Shown piece after piece: positions 1 through 7,100 of a stretch of 7,952 nucleotides of DNA; positions within the stretch are counted from its first letter, which is position 1, and each line of letters starts with the position of its first letter. Below the pieces are notes generated by a model, which saw only the letters and a program-made list of their open reading frames with translations, made no database searches and had not been told where the DNA came from. The DNA is from Thermoplasmatales archaeon ex4484_6 (lineage in GTDB: Archaea; Thermoplasmatota; Penumbrarchaeia; Penumbrarchaeales; Penumbrarchaeaceae): NCBI GenBank assembly GCA_002254385.1, contig NJDO01000079.1:1-7952 (forward strand), written 5' to 3'. The position numbers and the translations under genes are program-made.

Positions 1-1208
1 GTGATACGGGAATCGACGAGATGGAAATGGGCGTCCCCGGACCCTGCCACGGTCCCCCCCTCCAGGAATGCACGGGAGCTTTCCATGTAAATGCTCGAGA
101 ACACGACATCCCCGGACCCAGCCCCGTTCCCGATCAAATCCGAGCCGCTTGAGTGGAGCTCGGAGTCCACCAGATGGAAGGCGCTCTCCCCTCCCCCGGA
201 TAGCAGCATCCCACTGGCGTGTATGGTCGAGGATGAGGACTGGACAAGGTCCGTGAATGCGGAAGTTATCTCGGACCTATCCATGTTCAGGAAGGATCCG
301 CTCATGCATGATATCCCAACCTTTCCCCCGCGAATGTGGGATGAGTTCAAGGTGAGACTGGAGTTGACGAGCAGCACCTGATCCTGGGCGATCGAGAGGG
401 CACCTGTCATCGGTCCGAGTTCAGTGTCGGTCGCGGTAGCGCGGGAATTGACCAGGGACAGTCCCAGAGATGTCGAGTTTCTGATAGATGTCCCTTCGAT
501 GAAAATGGTCGATGCAAAACCCCTCATTCCCGTTCCGCATTGGGAGATAAGGGTTCTCTCGACATTGGCCGAACCAACTTTCTGGAGATGTATCCCGTAG
601 TATCCGCATCCGGAGATGTCAGTGTCGGTTATATCCACGGAGGTGCCCTCATCGAGCGGCCCCCTGATCTCTATACCCGACCTCTCGCATCCGGTGATGT
701 TCGAATGGTCCATGGAAATGTCCGATGTGGACGTAGATACGCCGATAACGGCTCCCGATACCTTCAGGTGGGATATCCTCGATACCGAGGAAGGGTCCGA
801 TTCGAAAAGGTTCAGTCCTCCCCAGAAGCTCCCTTCCACCAGGGGGAGCAGCTCCACGTAGCCCCCTTCCGTACCATTGACAAGAACGGGAGCGGAGAGG
901 TTGAGGTATGAGCCTTCCGAGAACCTCAGGACATCCCCTGGACCCAGATACAGGGGCTGTGCTGCGGATAATGTGAGGGTCGCCGTGATATCCCAATACG
1001 AACCGTTCCTGATGACGGTGGACGGGAACATGGATGATACGTCCTCCATATCAAGGTAGTTTGCTCCGGCCTCTCTGGTGGTCATCCCTTCACCGGATCC
1101 ATCCGCCGAAACGAACAGGTGCAGTGGATAGAGTGCAAGCAGTATTATCACGAATGGAACGAGGGAGTGGTGCATGATACGACCCGGGGTCGACTCGATC
1201 TCCATCAT
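1..1208 (-). CDS. Secreted right-handed beta-helix protein, 3' end outside window
   Basis: The minus strand is open from an ATG at 1208 to the left edge: 402 codons with no stop, so the C-terminus and any cell anchor are not visible. Residues 12-35 form a hydrophobic signal sequence (VPFVIILLALYPLHLFVSA), so the product is exported. After about residue 160 the protein settles into short rungs of the parallel beta-helix (PbH1/NosD-like) type: NITGCERSGIEI (170-181), DISGCGYYGIHL (197-208) and ISQCGTGMRGF (221-231), followed by looser rungs near 290, 312, 349 and 397. HLVDS occurs twice (345-349 and 396-400). Cysteines 174, 201 and 224 fall at the same rung position and could stack as a ladder. 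Seven N-X-S/T sequons are present (N68, 103, 111, 170, 244, 282, 288). The start at 1208 is preferred because a TATA box lies about 26 bases upstream, fitting a leaderless mRNA; an in-frame ATG at 1175 would give a shorter signal peptide. Such proteins in archaea are usually surface or carbohydrate-related, but no catalytic residues can be assigned here, so the function is unknown. Confidence 0.85.
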   Translation of the reverse strand, partial: MMEIESTPGRIMHHSLVPFVIILLALYPLHLFVSADGSGEGMTTREAGANYLDMEDVSSMFPSTVIRNGSYWDITATLTLSAAQPLYLGPGDVLRFSEGSYLNLSAPVLVNGTEGGYVELLPLVEGSFWGGLNLFESDPSSVSRISHLKVSGAVIGVSTSTSDISMDHSNITGCERSGIEIRGPLDEGTSVDITDTDISGCGYYGIHLQKVGSANVERTLISQCGTGMRGFASTIFIEGTSIRNSTSLGLSLVNSRATATDTELGPMTGALSIAQDQVLLVNSSLTLNSSHIRGGKVGISCMSGSFLNMDRSEITSAFTDLVQSSSSTIHASGMLLSGGGESAFHLVDSELHSSGSDLIGNGAGSGDVVFSSIYMESSRAFLEGGTVAGSGDAHFHLVDSRI

Positions 1209-1230
1209 GCCCCTCAATGAAGGTTCCGAC

Positions 1231-1242
1231 TTTAAATCTTTT
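1231..1242 (-). promoter_or_regulatory. TATA box of the beta-helix gene
   Basis: Read on the minus strand the sequence is AAAAGATTTAAA, an A/T-rich core (TTTAAA, 1231-1236) behind a purine-rich stretch that could serve as a BRE. The core centre is about 26 bases from the ATG at 1208, the usual archaeal TATA-to-start-site distance, so transcription may begin at or next to that ATG. No well-placed Shine-Dalgarno sequence is seen before the alternative ATG at 1175. Confidence 0.55.
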
Positions 1243-1256
1243 ACCGGACATAGGTG

Positions 1257-1314
1257 GAACGGGTTTCACATTCTTATGGGGGATCACGGTCTCCCGTTCG
1301 AACGGAGGGAACGG
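1257..1314. promoter_or_regulatory. Possible operator: clustered GAACGG half-sites with a palindrome
   Basis: The hexamer GAACGG occurs at 1257-1262, 1300-1305 and 1309-1314, and inverted (CCGTTC) at 1294-1299. The inverted copy and the one at 1300 abut to form the perfect 12-base palindrome CCGTTCGAACGG (1294-1305). The cluster lies in the divergent gap, nearer the beta-helix promoter than the FTCD promoter. This is the arrangement expected of a dimeric repressor site, but the hexamer also occurs in coding DNA of this window, so a regulatory role is inferred only. Confidence 0.25.
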
Positions 1315-1423
1315 CTTCATGATAAGGATCACTTCCGACATTCCTTGAGGTTCCCGGCTAGATTTCTGTCAAACATGCCGGATCCTCACTCTTTCGCTGT
1401 GAACACGGGCTCGGTGTTCATGA

Positions 1424-1436
1424 ATATTTATTTATC
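1424..1436 (+). promoter_or_regulatory. TATA box of the FTCD-trmY operon
   Basis: The A/T-rich run ATATTTATTTATC stands out in a GC-rich region. A start site about 26 bases downstream would fall near 1457-1460, giving a 5' leader of roughly 30-35 bases that includes the Shine-Dalgarno sequence at 1481. The same core, followed by ATCAGGT, recurs before rps12. Confidence 0.6.
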
Positions 1437-1480
1437 AGGTTCCTCATAATGGCCTCCCCCGATGACGGGACCTAGGCAAA

Positions 1481-1488
1481 GGGTGATC
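1481..1488 (+). promoter_or_regulatory. Ribosome binding site of FTCD gene
   Basis: GGGTGATC matches the 3' part of the archaeal Shine-Dalgarno consensus GGAGGTGATC and lies two bases before the ATG at 1491. It supports that start, which also gives the N-terminus expected of the family. Confidence 0.6.
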
Positions 1489-1490
1489 TG

Positions 1491-3152
1491 ATGGAGAAGA
1501 TAGTGGAATGTGTTCCGAATTTCAGCGAAGGAAGGGACAGGTCGATAATTGATGCCATTGCGGGCGCCGTGTCCGGCACGGATGGAGTGAAACTGCTGGA
1601 CGTTGACCCGGGTGCGGATTTCAACAGGACAGTGTTCACCTTCGTGGGAGGTCCTGAGGAGGTCCTGGAAGCGGCCTTCAGGGCCGCAAAGGTCGGTATG
1701 GGCCTGATAGATATGAGGAAGCACAGTGGGGAACATGCCAGGATGGGCGCCCTGGATGTCTGCCCCTTCATACCCATTAAAGGCGTCACGTTCGAGGAAT
1801 GCACGGAGCTCGCGGTCAGATTCGGCAAGAGGGTATGGGAGGAGCTGGGAGTCCCCGGATTCCTCTATGCCAGGTCCGCAAGAAGACCGGACCGGGTGAG
1901 ACTTCCGGATATCCGGAAAGGGGAATATGAGGCCCTGGAGGAGAAGTTCTCCGACCCTTCATTCGCTCCCGATTTCGGGGAGCCCGTGTTCGTTCCGAGA
2001 TCCGGGACGTTTGCAACGGGTGCAAGACCCATACTGATAGCCTACAACGTCAACCTGGACACCTCCGACAAATCTGTTGCATCTAAGATTGCCGGCAGGA
2101 TAAGGACCAGCGGGGTCGTGAAGAAGGATGCTGACGGAAACAAGATCATGGGTCCCGATGGGAAACCGGAGAGGATACCGGGATACCTAAAGGAGGTCCA
2201 GGCCGGGGGAATGATGTACAACGAGAATATCGCCCAGGTATCCATGAACCTTCTTGATTACGAACAGTGCAACCTTCATGATGCCTTCGAGGCCTGCAGG
2301 AAGGAGGCGGAGGACCTTGGTGTAAACGTTACCGGTTCGGAGATAGTCGGTCTTGTTCCCGAGGAAGCCCTTGTAATAGCCGGAAGGTTCTACGCCGGAA
2401 GGGAGGGCTTGAAAAGGGATGACACGGAAGACCTTGTTTCTCTTGCAATATCCAGGCTGGGTCTCGATCAGCTCTACAAGTTCGAACCCGACAAGAAGAT
2501 AATCGACCGCATGGTGGCGGAAAAGAACCGGCTTGCCGGGATGGGAATGAAGGATTTCCTGGACGAACTCGCCTCGTCATCCCCCGCCCCCGGCGGGGGG
2601 AGCGTGGCGGCACTGTCGGGTTCGCTGGGAGCTGCCCTCAACGAGATGGTCTGCCAGTTGACCCTGGAAAAGGAGAAGCTCCGGGATTCCTGGGATGAGG
2701 TGGGGAAGGCCGTGGAGATCCTCCCGGGTCTGAGAAAGAGACTTCTCGAGCTGGTGGATGAGGATACCGATGCCTTCAACGACGTGATCAAGGCGTTCAG
2801 GATGCCAAAGGGGACGGATGAGGAGAAGAGGGCGAGGTCCGAGGCCATACAGGCGGGGTACAGAAAAGCCATCGCCACACCCATGGAGACCGCTTCGGGA
2901 TGTCTGGATATTTTGGAACAGGCTTTGAGGGTCTCCACCGCCGGAAATCCCAACTCCATAACGGATGTGGCCGTGGGAGCCCTGATGGCCTCCTCCGGCC
3001 TCGACGGGGCGGTGCTGAATGTCAGGATAAATCTGGGTTCCATCAAGGATGCGGAATATGTGGAGAGGACCGAGGGAGAGCTCTCCTCGATGATAACCCG
3101 CAGGGACGAGCTGCTCTCTCTCATAATGAAGAATGTCAACGAAAGAATGTAG
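1491..3152 (+). CDS. ftcD: Bifunctional glutamate formiminotransferase / formimino-THF cyclodeaminase
   Basis: This enzyme moves the formimino group from N-formimino-L-glutamate to tetrahydrofolate, then deaminates the product to 5,10-methenyl-THF and ammonia; it acts in the cytosol and links histidine breakdown to one-carbon metabolism. At 553 residues it is close to the length of the fused animal enzyme (about 541). The transferase domain covers about residues 1-330: the start VECVPNFSEG (5-14), GEHARMGALDVCPFIP (80-95) with H82 at the position of the catalytic histidine of mammalian FTCD, and NIAQVSMNLLDYE (246-258). A charged linker (about 331-350) leads to the cyclodeaminase domain, with the glycine-rich PAPGGGSVAAL (365-375), the acidic VDEDTDAFND (422-431) and NPNSITDVAVGA (487-498). 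No frameshift or missing domain is seen. It is the first gene of a tight run; the next begins after 8 bases. No hutH, hutU or hutI lies nearby, so the source of formiminoglutamate is not shown. The family assignment is secure; the folate form used by this archaeon (THF or a methanopterin) is not known. Confidence 0.96.
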   Translation: MEKIVECVPNFSEGRDRSIIDAIAGAVSGTDGVKLLDVDPGADFNRTVFTFVGGPEEVLEAAFRAAKVGMGLIDMRKHSGEHARMGALDVCPFIPIKGVTFEECTELAVRFGKRVWEELGVPGFLYARSARRPDRVRLPDIRKGEYEALEEKFSDPSFAPDFGEPVFVPRSGTFATGARPILIAYNVNLDTSDKSVASKIAGRIRTSGVVKKDADGNKIMGPDGKPERIPGYLKEVQAGGMMYNENIAQVSMNLLDYEQCNLHDAFEACRKEAEDLGVNVTGSEIVGLVPEEALVIAGRFYAGREGLKRDDTEDLVSLAISRLGLDQLYKFEPDKKIIDRMVAEKNRLAGMGMKDFLDELASSSPAPGGGSVAALSGSLGAALNEMVCQLTLEKEKLRDSWDEVGKAVEILPGLRKRLLELVDEDTDAFNDVIKAFRMPKGTDEEKRARSEAIQAGYRKAIATPMETASGCLDILEQALRVSTAGNPNSITDVAVGALMASSGLDGAVLNVRINLGSIKDAEYVERTEGELSSMITRRDELLSLIMKNVNERM

Positions 3153-3160
3153 GTGGTCTC

Positions 3161-3418
3161 ATGGGAAAGATAGAGAAACTGACGAAAGGTATCGAGAAGC
3201 TCAAGACCGATATAGAGAATTACGAGGAGAAGATCCATGAGGCCAGGGAGTTGCATAAATCGGGCCGGCTCGACAAGGACAAGTGGGCCAAGGCCCGGCA
3301 CAAATACCAGGAAAAGATAAGGATAGCCCAGGTCGCTATAAGAAGAAAGGAGAAGGCCCGCCTGCTCTTCGAGAAGGAAGAGAAGAAAAAGAGGGAAGGG
3401 AAGGAAGGAAAGAAGTGA
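3161..3418 (+). CDS. Small basic coiled-coil protein of unknown function
   Basis: This 85-residue product was not recognised. Its start is set by an ATG preceded by GGTGGT, 8 bases after the FTCD stop. Residues 1-32 show a heptad-like spacing of I/L with charged residues (KIEKLTKGIEKLKTDIENYEE), and 44-70 is again helical (ARHKYQEKIRIAQVAIRRKE), with SGRLDKDKW (34-42) as a probable turn. This suggests a helical hairpin. The last 15 residues contain only K, E, R and G and form a charged, probably disordered tail. There is no signal peptide or membrane segment, so it is cytosolic. The strong basic charge and its place before trmY would suit an RNA- or ribosome-associated protein, but that is inference. 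The in-frame opening further upstream (from 2900) lies inside the FTCD gene in another frame and is not a likely start. Confidence 0.8.
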   Translation: MGKIEKLTKGIEKLKTDIENYEEKIHEARELHKSGRLDKDKWAKARHKYQEKIRIAQVAIRRKEKARLLFEKEEKKKREGKEGKK

Positions 3419-3424
3419 GCTCCC

Positions 3425-3430
3425 GGAGAT
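3425..3430 (+). promoter_or_regulatory. Ribosome binding site fixing the trmY start
   Basis: GGAGAT lies 5 bases before the ATG at 3436, a normal Shine-Dalgarno spacing. It decides the trmY start against the ATG at 3283, which lies inside the preceding gene, and a possible TTG at 3454 with no clear site. Confidence 0.55.
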
Positions 3431-3435
3431 ATGGC

Positions 3436-4092
3436 ATGGGAAAGGACCCGCAGGATTTGCCTGGTTTAGACCCTTTCAGATGTTCCCGGAGGAACTTCAT
3501 TATCATGGGACACCGGGCCGTATCCGACGGTTCCATCTTTCTGAACGATCTTTGCGGTGCAAGCGGTAGATGGGACGGTCTTGCAAGGGCCCTCTCCTCC
3601 GGTTTGTTCCTCTCACATGATATGAGAAGGGACACTTCGATCCACCTTCTGCTTCTGGGTCCTCCCGACCCCCCCAAGGTAATCTCCATCGACGGGGCCC
3701 GCGTGAAATATCTGAATCCGGACGAGAGGGCCTCTGCCGCTCTGATGAGGAAGAACCTCCGAACGAAGTTGGGGGAAGATGCGGGCACCACCTTGCGAAC
3801 TTCACCGGGTATCCATCTGACCAGAGGAGGTCTCGAGACAATACTGGACCGGATAGATGGACCAGTATTCCTGCTGCACGAGTCCGGGGAGGATCTGACG
3901 GACTGCATGGTAAATGGTGGCATTGGGGAGGGGCCCTGGAATTTCTTTCTCTCGGACGATATGGAGTTCACGGACAAGGAGCTGTCCCTTCTGAGAAGCA
4001 GGGCATCCGGGGTCCTGTCGGTATCGCCCCTCTCACTTCATACGTACCAGGCGATGATACTTGTCCATAATGCCCTCGACCGCTTCGGTTGA
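3436..4092 (+). CDS. trmY: tRNA pseudouridine-54 N1-methyltransferase TrmY
   Basis: TrmY uses S-adenosylmethionine to methylate N1 of pseudouridine-54 in the T-loop of archaeal tRNAs, giving m1-pseudouridine in place of ribothymidine; it is a SPOUT-fold, trefoil-knot enzyme. The 218-residue product shows family blocks in order: RNFIIMGHRA (19-28), FLNDLCGASGRWDGLAR (35-51), GLFLSHDMRRD (56-66), LLGPPDPPK (73-81), YLNPDERA (92-99), STPGI-like TSPGIHL (122-128), and the C-terminal knot with NFFLSDDMEF (169-178) and SVSPLSLH...HNALDR (195-216). Family members normally begin at or one residue before RNF, so the first 17 residues are an extension. The start is chosen from GGAGAT at 3425; no standard start codon sits at the usual position, where CGG is found. 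It follows the coiled-coil gene by 17 bases and is probably cotranscribed with FTCD. The stop at 4090-4092 leaves 51 bases before the next gene, and no clear terminator is seen. Confidence 0.93.
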   Translation: MGKDPQDLPGLDPFRCSRRNFIIMGHRAVSDGSIFLNDLCGASGRWDGLARALSSGLFLSHDMRRDTSIHLLLLGPPDPPKVISIDGARVKYLNPDERASAALMRKNLRTKLGEDAGTTLRTSPGIHLTRGGLETILDRIDGPVFLLHESGEDLTDCMVNGGIGEGPWNFFLSDDMEFTDKELSLLRSRASGVLSVSPLSLHTYQAMILVHNALDRFG

Positions 4093-4112
4093 TGATGCAG
4101 GAGTTCACAACA

Positions 4113-4121
4113 CCTTAATAA
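4113..4121 (+). promoter_or_regulatory. TATA box of the large surface-protein gene
   Basis: CCTTAATAA lies in the short gap after trmY. Its centre (about 4118) is 26 bases before the ATG at 4144, and no Shine-Dalgarno sequence precedes that ATG. This fits a leaderless transcript starting at the initiation codon, and means the gene need not depend on the upstream operon. Confidence 0.55.
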
Positions 4122-4143
4122 CTTCGTTGATGATACATCCCAC

Positions 4144-7100
4144 ATGGTAGATCGAGGTCCAAATGTGTCGGGTCGTTCCATTGCCCTGATCCTGATGACC
4201 CTGATCATTCTCAACCTCCCTGCACCATTCGTAACGAGTGAGGATGCAAACCCAGACCGGTATTCGGATCTCGTCAAGTTCGATCTGTATTCCACCGGAG
4301 CCTCCTCTGACGGTGTGTCAGGGTTCAACGGTCTTGTGGTCGGCAGGGTGAACCACACAACTTCCATCTTCACAAGACTGGAGAATACGAACAACGTTCC
4401 CCTGAAGGATGTGGAGGTCACCTGCACAATCTACTGGTATGACGGGTTCTATCCTGACCGCGGCCAGGTCATGTTCAAGGACATCAAACTGGTGGATGTT
4501 CCTCCCGGTGACGGGGAATTTTCGGAAATGCTGGAATTCTTCTGGGTTCCTCAGTTCGCAGGAGCGTACATAATCAACCTTTCCGCTCATGTTCCGGGAG
4601 ACGCAAGACCCATGTCCACCGACCCTCCCTTCTTCCAGGGGATCAGGTATGAACCCCTTCCGGGAAAGTATTTTTACAGTGGTGTGTGGGTTGCAACGGA
4701 ATACTGGGACGGAAGCGAAATGGACGGTTGGACCAGCGTGTCCCTGGGAGCTCCACCCGAAGAGGGCTGGAGATCGGTGGTCCATCCGCTTTCCGCCGCC
4801 CCTTCCCTCCAGCATTCGTATCCCGAGTGTTTCTATGCGGGCAACGGAACGACATGGAACGCTTCCGCTTCGGGAACACACTCCCTCATCTCTCCCCTTC
4901 TGGATCTGAAGAGATTCGATCCGGAGCCCTACGATGTGGAAAGGTCCATCAGAAGACCCCAGATTTTCCTTCTCTTCCGGTACAGGGGAAATCTCTCATC
5001 CAGCGGACCTGCCGGTGACGGTTCCATGGATCTCAGGATATCCATGGACAACGGGACCACGTGGGAGCCGCTTCTCGATGCAAGAGACGAACCCGTCTCC
5101 ATCACGGGTAACACGACAACAGGTACATGGGATTATGCGAAAAGGGCCTTCTATGTCGGGACAGGGCACATGGTGGGCCTTGATCTGGGCAGATATCAGG
5201 GCCAAGATGTGAGGATAAGGTTCGATGAGACCTCGTCCGGGGTGAACGAGACCGGTTATCTTCTGGACGATATAACTCTTATGGGAATGGATCTCGTGGA
5301 ATCCGTTCCGTTCTCCGTTGAGGCCAGGACGGGCGATGTCGCGCAGGTAGAACCCGGAACCGACGTGGAGTTCCTCATGGACCTTCATCCGAAAAGGACC
5401 CTTGAAGAGGTGGATGTGAGGTTCCAGTGCATCAATGCATCGGGGTCCATCTCCGTGGATGAAGATGTTGAAATAGACCCCGAAATTCTCCATCTTGACG
5501 GGAGCGACCTCTCCGTCAGGAACATAACGGTTACATTGAGCATCCCCGACAACGAGATATCGGGGGACGGAATGATACTGATCAGGGCCATCGGGGGAGG
5601 TATTGCGCGGGATGTGACCTTCAACTTCTTCGTGGTCCCCAGACATCTCGTGGAGTCCAGGCTCATCGGAAGCAGCGAAGGGGAGATAGGTGAGGGGAAG
5701 AGGAGTGAACTGGACCTTGAATTGAGGAACGGTGGAAATGTGGCGGAGCAGGTCCATCATGCGTTCGTATCGGAGACCGATCTTGAATGGACAGGGGGAA
5801 GGGGGAAGGTCCACCTGGGCCCGGGCGAGACGGTGGTCCTGGACGGATGGATCAAGGTTCCGAACGGGTCCCTTTCGGGTGCCAAAATCGGGTATATCGT
5901 TACATCACGGGTGTCACTCCCGGACGACGGGGACCTTCTCGCCGCCATCGTAAGTGGGGGAGTGGACCAGTCCTGGACCGTCATGAAGCTCAACTTCACG
6001 GTCAGGACGTTCCGTTCCGTGGAGCTCATAACGATCAATGCCCTCAGGACGATAGAGGATCCCCCGCCTAACGGTACGATGAGCATGTCCTATCATCTCT
6101 ATCTGTTCAATCATGGCAACGGTGAGGACAATATCAGCATCCAGGTGTCGGGAATTCAAGGGATAGGGGGAATGGAGCTGTCATTTCCACCCTACATGGT
6201 CCTTGGGCCCGTCTCCTCCGAGCTTCTGGAGGTGGTCCTGACCCTCTCCTTCCCCGTTCCCCTGGGGAGGTTCAACTTCGGTGTCACGGCCCGATCGATG
6301 CAGGATGGAAAGGTCCTTTCAGAGGACAGTGCACAATTGGAACTCATAGTCGGGTCCGAACCCATATCGGGGGGAACGTTCCTGAACGGAACAATTCATT
6401 TCCAACCCGAAGAGGTCATATCAGGTATGGAGACGGTGATAGTGTTCAGCACATTGACCTTCGGATTTCCTTCCGGGGACAGTTTCGAGGTTGGTCTTCT
6501 GGTGGACGATGTGGAGGTGAAGGCAAAGGAGATCCCCTACATCCTGGGGGAATGGCTGGAACAGCAGATATCGTGGACGTTTACGACTCCCGGAGATCAC
6601 AATGTAACGCTTATCATATATCCCTCTGACGGGACAGGATTTCCGGAAAAGGGACTTTTCAGGTCCGTTCGATCCAATGTGACCGTCAGGACCATCAACA
6701 TTGGGATAATCTCCATGGACATCCTGTCGGACGAGTGGAACGGAACATATGTTGAACCGGGAACGCATCAGATAGAGGTTCTCGTTAGGAATTCGGGGGA
6801 TGCTTCCGCAAGCGTGGTGGGGTTCAGTCTGGAGATAGTGGACCTTGGCCCGAGCCTGAATGCCACGACCTACCTTCTGAACCTCACGGACCTTGGACCC
6901 GGTGAGAATCACACAATTCTGTTCAAGCCTTTCAGGTTCAGGGCCAGTCACAGATATCGTTTGACCGTATCCGTGAACACGAAGGAAAAGTGGCTTGAGG
7001 TGGACCAGTCCGATGATGTGGTATCAAAGATCGTTCTGGTCGGTGAGGAGCCCCCTGGCGAGCCAGTATGGAGAAGCGGGGTATTTCTGATCGTTGTGAC

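Noticed and set aside
649..996. Minus-strand frame of 115 codons
   Set aside because: It is a different frame of the beta-helix gene. The true frame runs without a stop from 1208 to the window edge and has the signal peptide and rung motifs.
68..1059. Several plus-strand open frames of 60-123 codons
   Set aside because: They lie opposite the long minus-strand beta-helix frame, overlap each other, and their translations are rich in R, P and S with no domain signal; they are antisense shadows.
1280..1320. TTCGAAC resembling a tRNA T-loop in the divergent gap
   Set aside because: The flanking bases do not form a five-pair T stem on either strand, and no acceptor, D or anticodon stems can be drawn around it; it is better explained as a palindrome.
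1090..1341. Minus-strand frame of 83 codons across the divergent promoter
   Set aside because: It overlaps the signal-peptide region of the beta-helix gene in another frame and spans its TATA box; there is no ribosome binding site or recognisable motif.
2474..3301. Minus-strand frame of 275 codons
   Set aside because: It is opposite the FTCD cyclodeaminase domain and the small coiled-coil gene, both of which have clear coding and family evidence; the translation is S/L-rich low-quality sequence.
3283..3435. Longer trmY start at the ATG at 3283
   Set aside because: It would overlap the coiled-coil gene by over 130 bases and add a charged out-of-frame translation of that gene; the ATG at 3436 has a good ribosome binding site.
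4996..5814. Minus-strand frame of 272 codons
   Set aside because: It lies wholly opposite the surface-protein gene, whose frame carries a continuous domain pattern and a membrane anchor; no supporting start signal was found.
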